A stretch of DNA of 8,106 nt from DATAFO01 sp046728935 (GTDB lineage: Bacteria > Actinomycetota > Thermoleophilia > Solirubrobacterales > 70-9). A program made the translations under genes and the position numbers. The stretch covers positions 1 through 8,106 of the forward strand of contig JBKPFS010000060.1 of NCBI GenBank assembly GCA_046728935.1. The letters are read 5' to 3'. The notes beneath the pieces are model-generated. The model saw only the letters and a program-made list of their open reading frames with translations, was not told where the DNA came from and searched no databases. The number at the start of each line of letters is the position of its first letter. The stretch's first letter is position 1. Below, piece by piece: positions 1 through 5,428 of this stretch.

Positions 1-456
1 TTCGAGCGGGCGTACGAGCAGACGATGCGCCGCGCCGAGGCGACGGGGCGGTATTTCTTCGACTCGAGCTACTTCGCCTCGGTGCTCGCGTACGAGCGCA
101 GCTGGATGCTGCTCGCCCGCTCGCCGGGTGGCGAGATCGGCGCGGGCGCGATCGCGGCGCTCAGCGACGGCCTGCTCCACTACTACCTCGGCGGCACCGC
201 GGACGATCATCTCGGCGACTCGCCCTTCAAGAACGTCGTCGCAGGGTTGGTGGCGCTGGCCGACCGGCTCGGCGCCCGGCTCAACCTGGGTGGCGGGGTG
301 CGCCCGGGCGACGGGCTGGAGGCGTTCAAGCGCGGCTTCGCCAACGCGGAGCTCCCGTTTCGCACCCACGAGGTCGTCTGCGACCCCGGCGAGTACGAGC
401 GCCTCAGCCGGGGCCGGACGCAGGGCGCCTTCTTCCCCCTCTACCGGATGGTGTAG
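1..456 (+). CDS. FemAB/BioF2-like GNAT acyltransferase, C-terminal part (5' truncated by window)
   Basis: The reading frame is open from the first base, so the gene starts upstream; 151 residues are visible and end in TAG. I see the second half of a FemAB-type GNAT fold: an alternating strand region around residues 34-55 (WMLLAR, then GEIGAGAIAAL), the strand LLHYYLGG at 58-65, a helix with FKNVVAGLVALADRLGA at 76-92, then the signature LNLGGGVRPGDGL at 94-106 and FKRGF at 109-113. The order 'YYxxGG ... LxLGGG ... GDGLxxFKRGF' is characteristic of BioF2-like/FemAB proteins (Acetyltransf_6), which transfer aminoacyl or acyl groups from tRNA or CoA donors, often to cell-envelope or polysaccharide precursors. 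The substrate cannot be told from this half. The gene converges on the amidase with only 14 bases between the stop codons. The frame and general family are secure; the specific role is not. Confidence 0.8.
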   Translation, partial: FERAYEQTMRRAEATGRYFFDSSYFASVLAYERSWMLLARSPGGEIGAGAIAALSDGLLHYYLGGTADDHLGDSPFKNVVAGLVALADRLGARLNLGGGVRPGDGLEAFKRGFANAELPFRTHEVVCDPGEYERLSRGRTQGAFFPLYRMV

Positions 457-470
457 GCGCTGGAAGCAGC

Positions 471-1691
471 TCAGCCGCCGGTGCCCCCGGTCGGGGGCGG
501 CTCCTCGGTCGGCTTCGTTGGCTTGATCACCGTGCCGTCGATCAGGTCCTGCGCGCGATGGCGCAGCTCGCGCAGCTGGAGCTTGAGGGAGTCCCCGGGG
601 CACTCGGTGAAGTCGAGCTTGCGGTGGCCGATCACCCGCTTCGACCGGATCTTCTTGCCAGCCCGGTGCTTGTTCAGCGACCCGCCGGCCGAGCGCAGCT
701 TCGTCGTGCCCATCGCGGGGTGCCCGTGATGCGCAAGCTTCCAGGCGACGAGGTCGGCGAACGAGGCCATCGATTCTTCGCTGATCGGCAGCTTCGTGTG
801 GGTTCCGATCGCGGCGATCCCGGTGGTCTGCGAGTTGAAGCCCTGGGCGTGCGCGCCGACGACGGCCTTCGCGAGGCCGCCGGCGCGGCCCATGTAGATC
901 GTCCCGTACCGGTCGATGAGCGCGTTGTAACCGATGTCGTTCCACCCGTTCGCGTTGCGGTGGTAGCGGCAGATCCCGAGCACGATGCCGGGCGCCTCCT
1001 CCGGCGTGTAGTCGTTGGCGGTCACGGTGTGGTGGACGACGACGGCCTTCACCTTCCCGTAGGTTGGGTCGTCGCGCGGGTGGCACCCGCCGGGGCCCTT
1101 CGCGCCCCATTCGGCGCGGCTGACGTAGTCCGGGCGCACCAGGTCGGCCTCCGCCTGCGGCTGGATCGCCGAGGCCACGGAGATGAAGGCGCCGTTGATG
1201 GCTCGGCGAGCGCCGTTCAGGAGCGTCTGTGTCTCGCTCGTCGTGCCGGAGACGTTCACGTAGTGGAGCTCCCCGGTGGGCCGCCAGCCCCGGGTGCGAA
1301 GCTGGACCTCGTCAGCGCCGCCGAAATAGACCGGATTGCCGTCCACGGTCTCGATCCACTCGCTCCACTCGCCCCCGGCTTTCCGCGCCCGAAGCTCATA
1401 CGATCTCTCCTCCCCGGCGAGGCCCGCGAGATCGAAGCGGTGGGGAGCGTCGACGGTCGCGGAGACGTGCGTGACCGGCCCTTCGCCGCCCTGCACGACG
1501 CGGCTCAGCCGGGCGGTCGCCGGACGTTCGATTCGCTCGACGGCGCCCAGGGGCTGCTCGAAGTCCACCGCGCCGGGCATGTACGGACGCATGCTCAGCG
1601 CGGGCGCGGCCACCCATCCGACGAGCGCAAGGATGGCCAGCAGGACGAGATGTCGAAGCCTCGGTCGCACCTTTCCCCGGAACACGCGCAC
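471..1691 (-). CDS. Secreted N-acetylmuramoyl-L-alanine amidase (PGRP / Amidase_2 type)
   Basis: The product has 406 residues and starts with GTG. Residues 1-11 are basic (MRVFRGKVRPR) and are followed by a hydrophobic segment at about 13-33, giving a signal peptide or membrane anchor. Residues about 70-150 resemble the beta-rich leader seen in actinobacterial secreted PGRP proteins (GGEWSEW, then ADEVQLRTRGWRP). The catalytic domain spans about 187-375: SRAEWGA at 191-197, VVVHHT at 217-222 with the first zinc ligand (H220 or, more likely, H221), WNDIGYN at 250-256 with the conserved Tyr255, GAHAQGFN at 279-286, and GHRKLDFTECPGD at 355-367 with zinc ligands H356 and C364. These match the zinc-dependent Amidase_2/PGRP family, which cleaves the lactyl-amide bond between MurNAc and L-Ala of the stem peptide outside the membrane. 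The tail (390-406) is rich in Pro, Thr and Gly. No clear Shine-Dalgarno sequence precedes the start. It is the last gene of the minus-strand block. Confidence 0.92.
   Translation of the reverse strand: MRVFRGKVRPRLRHLVLLAILALVGWVAAPALSMRPYMPGAVDFEQPLGAVERIERPATARLSRVVQGGEGPVTHVSATVDAPHRFDLAGLAGEERSYELRARKAGGEWSEWIETVDGNPVYFGGADEVQLRTRGWRPTGELHYVNVSGTTSETQTLLNGARRAINGAFISVASAIQPQAEADLVRPDYVSRAEWGAKGPGGCHPRDDPTYGKVKAVVVHHTVTANDYTPEEAPGIVLGICRYHRNANGWNDIGYNALIDRYGTIYMGRAGGLAKAVVGAHAQGFNSQTTGIAAIGTHTKLPISEESMASFADLVAWKLAHHGHPAMGTTKLRSAGGSLNKHRAGKKIRSKRVIGHRKLDFTECPGDSLKLQLRELRHRAQDLIDGTVIKPTKPTEEPPPTGGTGG
483..498. terminator. GC-only hairpin at the converging gene ends, possible bidirectional terminator
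   Basis: GCCCCC and GGGGGC form a 6-bp stem around a GGTC loop, inside the last codons of the amidase and 27 bases past the stop of the plus-strand acyltransferase gene. There is no T-tract on either side, so intrinsic termination is not shown. The Pro/Gly codons of the amidase tail may explain the repeat by themselves. Confidence 0.25.
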
Positions 1692-1704
1692 GCGTGCTCA
1701 GATT

Positions 1705-1719
1705 CGCTATTTGCGGAAG
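1705..1719 (-). promoter_or_regulatory. Short sequence element before the amidase start, shared with the metF-VOC intergenic region
   Basis: On the minus strand this reads CTTCCGCAAATAGCG and lies 13 bases before the amidase GTG, in the 66-base gap after the DUF3105 gene. The plus strand carries CTTCCCGCAAATAGCG at 4561-4576, identical apart from one extra C. A shared 15-base word in two non-coding stretches of this window suggests a common promoter or operator element. Its A/T-rich core (GCAAATAG) stands out in GC-rich surroundings. I cannot match it to a known binding site. Confidence 0.25.
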
Positions 1720-1757
1720 TTTGCCTCAGCCTGCACGCCCGCGTGCACCTGCCGGGT

Positions 1758-2528
1758 TCAGCCGCCGAGCTGAATCGGGATCTGGCCCTCGGGGCCCTGG
1801 CCGCGGTAGACGTCGCGGAAGTCGCGGATCGCGTCCAGGGTCGCCCTCCCCTCATACGTCTTGCAGCCCATCAGCTGCGCCCAGGCCGTTGTCGCGACCT
1901 CGTACGGCATGTCGGGGTTCGGGAACAGCAGCATCCCGTCGGGGTCCTCGTCGAACACGCCCTTGATCGCGAGCTGATCCTCCTCGGAGAGATCGGGCGA
2001 GTACTGGATCTCGATCCGGCCGTGCTCGAGCGAATGGACGAAATACTGCGGCCCGGGCATCTCGGCGTACGCGCCGTCCGCCTGCTGCAGCGGACTGACG
2101 ATGTGGTTGCCAGACGTAGGCGGGTTGGTCTTGTAATCGGGGACCGGATCGCTCGGCTTGATGTGCGTGTTGCCCTCGTCGGGCAGGTCGAGCCGGAGCT
2201 CACAGCCCGCCTCCTTGGCCGCCGTCTGGAGGTCGCCCTGCTCGATCGCGGGCGGCGTCGTCCCGGTGCGGCCGTCCGGCTCGATGCCGTTGATGCTCCC
2301 GCTCAAGGTCTGGATGTGCGCATCCTCCGGGAAGTCACCCGGGTTCTCGCCGCCACCGCTGCCTCCGCCGGTGAGAGCGACGATGATCCCCCCGAGGACT
2401 GCGGCCCCGAGCAGGCCGGCGACGAAGTAGCCGGCGATCAGCCGGCGGCGCGCCGCGTCCGCCTCGCGGCGCTCGGCGGCCAGCCGCTCCGCACGGCGGC
2501 GCTCCTTTTCCTCCTTTCGGGTGGCCAT
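1758..2528 (-). CDS. Membrane-anchored DUF3105 domain protein
   Basis: The product has 256 residues from the ATG at 2528. An in-frame TTG ten codons earlier would start inside a hairpin and adds residues unlike the family, so I prefer the ATG. Residues 3-30 are highly charged and probably form a coiled coil (KEEKERRRAERLAAERRE). Residues about 31-53 form one transmembrane helix, followed by a Gly-rich linker (54-61). The DUF3105 domain covers about 95-245 with its hallmarks: YKTNPPTSGNH at 132-142, VHSLEHG at 164-170, a following YSPDL strand, and TAWAQLMGC at 214-222. C109 and C222 could pair if the domain lies outside the cell. The topology suggests an inner N-terminal tail and an extracytoplasmic domain. 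DUF3105 has no established function; the conserved His and Glu of the HSLEHG motif look like metal or active-site residues, which is inference. Confidence 0.9.
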   Translation of the reverse strand: MATRKEEKERRRAERLAAERREADAARRRLIAGYFVAGLLGAAVLGGIIVALTGGGSGGGENPGDFPEDAHIQTLSGSINGIEPDGRTGTTPPAIEQGDLQTAAKEAGCELRLDLPDEGNTHIKPSDPVPDYKTNPPTSGNHIVSPLQQADGAYAEMPGPQYFVHSLEHGRIEIQYSPDLSEEDQLAIKGVFDEDPDGMLLFPNPDMPYEVATTAWAQLMGCKTYEGRATLDAIRDFRDVYRGQGPEGQIPIQLGG

Positions 2529-2548
2529 CGGCGGCGCAGCGTAGCGAA

Positions 2549-2565
2549 GGCCGCTCAAAGCGGCC
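2549..2565. repeat. Perfect 7-bp hairpin between the hydrolase and DUF3105 genes
   Basis: GGCCGCT and AGCGGCC flank a CAA loop (plus strand). It sits in the 42-base gap downstream of the hydrolase stop and upstream of the DUF3105 ATG, both on the minus strand. There is no T-tract, so it may be an attenuator, an RNA-stabilising hairpin or a weak terminator, not a canonical intrinsic terminator. Confidence 0.4.
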
Positions 2566-2570
2566 TAAGC

Positions 2571-3419
2571 TCAGGCGACGCGGCGCGCCTCGGCGCCGGC
2601 CTCGGCCGGCGCCTCGGCGTAGGCGTCCTCAACGAAGGCGACGAGCTCGTCGTCCAGGCGTCCGGGGCTGATCCGCCACTCGAGGATCGACTCCGCGTTG
2701 ACGAGCCTGGCCCGTGGCATCTCCTCGACCAGCATGCCCGAGTCGGAGAACGGGTGCAGTGGGTCGGCGGGGTGGCCGATCACGAGCACAGGCTCGGCGA
2801 TCCGCTCGCGCTCCTCGCGCGGTGGCGCGGTGCGGCCGAAGAGCAGCCCCTCGAGCACGGCGGTCGAGGACTCCGGATCACGACGTGTCCAGTCGAGCAG
2901 GATGTCGACCAGGTAGTGGGAGCGCGGGATCCGGTTGGTGATCGACGCTACCCCCGCGATCACGGGCCGCCCGAACCGAAGCGCGACCAGGATCGGAAGG
3001 AAGATCAGCCCGGCGGCAACGAGCGCGTTGTCGAGCACAGGCATCTCGATGAACAGGCCCCGAGCCTTCCCGGGGTGCCTGCTCGCCATCTCCAGTGCGA
3101 CGTTCGCGCCCAGCGACGTGCCGCCCACGATCGGACGGTCGAGGCCTAGGTGGTCGCAGAGCGCGGCGAGCTGATCGGCGAACGCGTTCATGCTGTAGGC
3201 GCGCATGTCGGTGGGGCGATCCGAGTCCCCGTGGCCCAGAAGGTCGACGGTGATCGTGCGGATGCCTCGCCCCGCGAGCTCCGGACCCAGGCGGTCGTAC
3301 ATGTGCCGGTTCATCAGCAGCCCGTGGACCAGCACCAGCGTTCGCTCCTCATCCTCGCCGTAGACCGCGTAGGCGATCCGCTGTCCCCGGTAGCGGAACG
3401 AATCGGCGCGGGGCGTCAT
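2571..3419 (-). CDS. Alpha/beta hydrolase fold protein
   Basis: The product has 282 residues. The alpha/beta-hydrolase order is clear: RIAYAVYGE at 14-22, the oxyanion region VHGLL at 31-35, DLLGHGDSD at 59-67, the nucleophile elbow GGTSLGA at 99-105 with Ser102, and VLVIGHPADPLHP at 211-223 with Asp219 in the acid position. A hydrophobic stretch at 133-149 lies in the cap region. The third catalytic residue is odd: where a His normally follows the last strand (about 243-247, NAESILEW) there is none. Related actinobacterial proteins with 'ILEWR.SP.RL' share this gap by my recollection, so it may be a subfamily trait. The ATG overlaps the metF stop codon (ATGA, 4 bases), which implies translational coupling, and there is no separate ribosome binding site. 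The substrate is unknown. Confidence 0.88.
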   Translation of the reverse strand: MTPRADSFRYRGQRIAYAVYGEDEERTLVLVHGLLMNRHMYDRLGPELAGRGIRTITVDLLGHGDSDRPTDMRAYSMNAFADQLAALCDHLGLDRPIVGGTSLGANVALEMASRHPGKARGLFIEMPVLDNALVAAGLIFLPILVALRFGRPVIAGVASITNRIPRSHYLVDILLDWTRRDPESSTAVLEGLLFGRTAPPREERERIAEPVLVIGHPADPLHPFSDSGMLVEEMPRARLVNAESILEWRISPGRLDDELVAFVEDAYAEAPAEAGAEARRVA

Positions 3420-4348
3420 CGCGGGGAGTCTATTGACGCCGTGGCGGGCTCACGACCATCGGGCTCCGCTCGCTCCCACGGCCGAGAGGCGCGCAGGGCG
3501 CTGAGGACGGCGCGGGTTCCGGGCGCGCGGTTGAGCGCGTAGAAGTGGATCCCCGGCGCTCCCGCCGCGAGCAGCTCGTCGCACTGACGAGCCGCATAGG
3601 CGACGCCGAGCAGCGCCTCGGCCTCGGCGTCGCCGCCGAGCGCCTCCATCGAGGCCGCGAGCTCGGCCGGTATTGACGCGTCGCAGAGATCGCAGATCCG
3701 CGCCACCTGGCCGAAGCTGGCGATCGGGATCACGCCCGGGATGATCGGCACGTCGATGCCCTTCTCGCGCGCCGCGGCGACGAAGTCGAAGTAGACGCGG
3801 TTATCGAAGAACAGCTGCGTGATCAGGAAGGTCGCGCCGGCGTCGACCTTCGTCTTCAGGTAGTCGAGATCGGCCCCGAGGCTGGGGGCCTCCGGGTGCA
3901 CCTCGGGAAAGCAGGCGCCGCCGATGTTGAAGCGGTAGCGCTCGGAGATGAAGCCGGCGAGCTCCGCCGCGCTCGAGAGCCCGTCCTCCGGGGGCGTGAA
4001 CTCGGTCTCGCCCCGCGGGGGGTCTCCGCGCAGCGCGAGCACGTTCTCGATCCCGATCTCATCGAAGCGATCGAGGATCCGCGCCAGACCCTCGCGCGTC
4101 TCGCCGACGCAGCTCAGGTGCGCCATCACCTCGAGCCCGTGCTCGCGCTTGATGCGGGTCGAGATCTCCACGGTCCCCTCGCGGGTCGATCCGCCGGCGC
4201 CGTAGGTGACGGAGACGTAGTCGGGCGCGAGCGGCTTCAACGCCTCGACCGTCTCGAACAGCTGCGCGACGCCCTCGGGGGTCTTCGGCGGGAAGAACTC
4301 CACCGAGAACACCGGGCGCTTTTGCGTCAAGAGCTGGTCGATGCGCAT
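3416..4348 (-). CDS. metF: 5,10-methylenetetrahydrofolate reductase (MTHFR)
   Basis: The product has 310 residues, close to the usual bacterial length of about 290-310. It reduces 5,10-methylene-THF to 5-methyl-THF with an FAD cofactor and supplies the methyl group for methionine synthesis in the cytoplasm. Family motifs are intact and in order: FSVEFFPPKT at 14-23 with the catalytic Glu17, SVTYGAGGST at 46-55, LRGDPP at 106-111 with Asp109 (the flavin-tuning Asp of the E. coli enzyme by family knowledge), FPEVHPE at 147-153, ITQLFFD at 176-182, PGVIPI at 204-209 and PGIHFYALNR at 265-274. The last 20 residues are a non-conserved tail. The ATG at 4348 gives the expected N-terminus (MRIDQLL); a palindrome lies 12-25 bases upstream and no clean Shine-Dalgarno sequence is visible. 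It is the first gene of the minus-strand block and overlaps the hydrolase gene. No methionine synthase gene is in the window. Confidence 0.96.
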   Translation of the reverse strand: MRIDQLLTQKRPVFSVEFFPPKTPEGVAQLFETVEALKPLAPDYVSVTYGAGGSTREGTVEISTRIKREHGLEVMAHLSCVGETREGLARILDRFDEIGIENVLALRGDPPRGETEFTPPEDGLSSAAELAGFISERYRFNIGGACFPEVHPEAPSLGADLDYLKTKVDAGATFLITQLFFDNRVYFDFVAAAREKGIDVPIIPGVIPIASFGQVARICDLCDASIPAELAASMEALGGDAEAEALLGVAYAARQCDELLAAGAPGIHFYALNRAPGTRAVLSALRASRPWERAEPDGREPATASIDSPR

Positions 4349-4359
4349 GTGTTAGGTGA

Positions 4360-4373
4360 GCGCCTTTAGGCGC
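4360..4373. promoter_or_regulatory. GCGCCT-TT-AGGCGC palindrome upstream of metF, possible operator
   Basis: Two perfect 6-base arms are separated by TT and lie 12-25 bases before the metF ATG. A compact symmetric site in this position could bind a dimeric repressor or hide the start in a hairpin. No regulator can be named from the sequence. Confidence 0.35.
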
Positions 4374-4412
4374 GAAAGAGGCGTGTGATTGATTCCGGGG
4401 ATGGTAGAGGCC

Positions 4413-4487
4413 GCCCCACGCCCCGAGCGCTTGTGCGGGTGTGGACGAAACCCCGTTCTCGACCCCGGGTACGTGTCGGCGTGGGGC
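4413..4487. repeat. Perfect 10-bp inverted repeat enclosing 55 bases
   Basis: GCCCCACGCC at 4413-4422 and GGCGTGGGGC at 4478-4487 are exact reverse complements. Smaller pairings are possible inside (CGGGT with ACCCCG at about 4436-4455). The 75-base span and acceptor-like ends recall a tRNA, but neither strand has a T-loop or D-arm in place, so it is not a tRNA. It starts 65 bases upstream of metF and would fit a structured leader on either strand. Confidence 0.45.
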
Positions 4488-4548
4488 AGGCGACGCTGGA
4501 GAAGGCGGCCGAGGCGAAGCGCGAGCCGGCGGCTCCGCGGAGCTGACT

Positions 4549-4594
4549 GGACGCGATCCTCTTCCCGCAAATAGCGCGATTTCGGATCGCGTCC
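4549..4594. repeat. Perfect 11-bp inverted repeat with the shared CTTCCCGCAAATAGCG element in its loop
   Basis: GGACGCGATCC at 4549-4559 and GGATCGCGTCC at 4584-4594 are exact reverse complements around a 24-base loop. An alternative 6-bp hairpin, CGCGAT (4575-4580) with ATCGCG (4586-4591), uses the same right arm. The loop carries at 4561-4576 the word that is also found before the amidase gene. A hairpin with a conserved loop suggests an RNA element or a regulator site; the identity is unknown. Confidence 0.45.
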
Positions 4595-4687
4595 CCCTTG
4601 CGCAGCTCGGGAGGGCTTACTAATGTCGCGCGCGCGGTCCGGGAGAGAGACAATCGCCGCGAAAGCCAAGCGGTAGAGACTCTCGAA

Positions 4688-4771
4688 GGAAACTCGCAGA
4701 GCTTTGTTCGCGCGCAGGCTACGCGCGGGGCAGGCAAAACGAGTTTCCACCGGGCCGCGTTTTATTTGCCC
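4688..4771 (+). other. Interleaved stems, possible pseudoknotted or switching RNA structure
   Basis: GGAAACTCG (4688-4696) pairs perfectly with CGAGTTTCC (4740-4748). Inside, CGCGCG at 4709-4714 can pair with CGCGCG at 4722-4727. A second long pairing joins GGGCAGGCAAAAC (4728-4740) with GTTTTATTTGCCC (4759-4771), with two G-T wobbles and one C-A mismatch. The two long stems interleave and share base 4740, so they form a pseudoknot or compete. This lies 188 bases upstream of the VOC gene. It could be chance or a leader element. Confidence 0.3.
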
Positions 4772-4958
4772 GAGCGTTCCGCCGCCGCCGCCTCTAACTT
4801 GGCGGATGCGGCTACCGCCGCCGGCTCGGGGCCCGGCCTGCCCGTCCCTCGGCCGAGCGACCGGGGCGCATAGTGTTGGGGGCTGGCGCCGTGGTGAACC
4901 CCGGAAGACGCCGCGGCTAGCCCGCCGCCCCCTGATCACCGACCAGCCCCAGCGCGGC

Positions 4959-5369
4959 ATGAACGACCCGCCCAACCTCGGCTCCGTGCTCGAGACGGCG
5001 CTCTACCACGACCCTTGGGAGCGCGAGGCGATCGAGGAGTTCTACTCGGAGACCCTGGGGCTGCGCGCACTCTCGCGCTGGCCGGACGGCGTCGCGTTTC
5101 GGGTCGGAGACGGAGTGTTGCTGCTGTTCGACCGCGAGGGCCTCCAGCGGCGCGAGGGCCCGATCGCCGACCACGGAACGACCGGGCCGGGACACGTCTG
5201 CCTGGTGGCCGGTGCGCCCGGCTACGACGGCTGGAGAGAGCGGCTGGCCGAGCTCGGCGTGGAGATCACCCACGAGCACGAATGGGATTCCGGCCTCCGC
5301 TCGTTCTACTTCCGCGACCCGGCGGGCAACCTGCTCGAGATTGCCGACGGCGACATGTGGCCCCCCTGA
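4959..5369 (+). CDS. VOC superfamily (glyoxalase / bleomycin resistance fold) protein
   Basis: The product has 136 residues, the usual length for a single polypeptide with two beta-alpha-beta-beta-beta modules. The first module opens with VLETALYHDPWEREAIEEFY at 10-29 and then LGL; the second opens with GPGHVCLVAG at 77-86 and ends with SFYFRDPAGNLLEIAD at 115-130. Likely metal ligands by position are Glu12, His79 and Glu127. VOC proteins use a metal for isomerisation, glutathione/thiol addition or ring cleavage, or simply bind drugs; the sequence does not decide between these. The ATG leaves nine residues before the first strand, which fits the family. The frame stays open 85 codons further upstream, but that stretch is unlike a VOC protein and falls in the structured intergenic region. 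No Shine-Dalgarno sequence is visible. The AlkZ-like gene follows after 59 bases. Confidence 0.88.
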   Translation: MNDPPNLGSVLETALYHDPWEREAIEEFYSETLGLRALSRWPDGVAFRVGDGVLLLFDREGLQRREGPIADHGTTGPGHVCLVAGAPGYDGWRERLAELGVEITHEHEWDSGLRSFYFRDPAGNLLEIADGDMWPP

Positions 5370-5416
5370 GCGGGGGCGCGGCGCGGATCGGCCGGTGTCG
5401 CATGCCGGCTCTGGGT

Positions 5417-5422
5417 TAGCTT
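5417..5422 (+). promoter_or_regulatory. Candidate -10 box (TAGCTT) of a leaderless promoter
   Basis: TAGCTT matches the actinobacterial TANNNT -10 pattern and ends exactly 6 bases before the ATG at 5429, where a leaderless transcript would start. There is no Shine-Dalgarno sequence before that ATG and no recognisable -35 box. The same arrangement recurs before the gene at 6514. Confidence 0.45.
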
Positions 5423-5428
5423 GACCGG

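Larger units (their letters stand above)
4349..4958. other. Divergent intergenic region, no convincing gene, rich in inverted repeats
   Basis: About 610 bases separate the divergent metF and VOC genes. Open frames here have no recognisable domain and are rich in Arg, Pro and Gly, as expected of chance frames in GC-rich DNA. The region holds three inverted repeats of 9-11 perfect base pairs, a further 13-base imperfect pairing, a palindrome beside metF and an A/T-rich patch (GTTTTATTTG at 4759-4768). Promoters for both flanking genes must lie here, but I cannot place them with confidence. I looked for tRNA, RNase P, tmRNA, cobalamin and SAM riboswitch cores and saw none. Confidence 0.6.

Noticed and set aside
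2529..2558. TTG start for the DUF3105 gene at 2558
   Set aside because: It lies inside the hairpin at 2549-2565 and adds ten residues before the typical MATRKEEKERRR start.
558..3149. 863-codon open frame on the plus strand
   Set aside because: It runs antisense to the amidase, DUF3105 and hydrolase genes, which have clear family motifs. Its product has no recognisable domain and the Arg/Val/Asp-rich composition of a GC-rich shadow frame.
4591..4620. Possible D-arm (GCGCAGCTCGGGAGGGC) suggesting a tRNA
   Set aside because: The D-stem has a mismatch, and no anticodon arm or T-arm follows at the right distance. It is also not the missing 5' half of the fragment at 6880, since GTCCCCC cannot pair with TAGCTCG.
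4704..4958. Upstream extension of the VOC reading frame by 85 codons
   Set aside because: The extension is Pro/Arg-rich, has no VOC similarity and covers the structured intergenic region. The ATG at 4959 gives the normal family length.
4369..4958. Cobalamin, SAM or ydaO-type riboswitch
   Set aside because: I looked for the conserved cores on both strands and found no B12 box, no SAM-I/IV core and no ydaO core. A covariance-model search would be decisive.
4352..4975. Minus-strand 207-codon and nested 123-codon frames in the metF-VOC gap
   Set aside because: No domain and no initiation signal. The frames are interrupted by the inverted repeats and the 207-codon frame overlaps both flanking genes.
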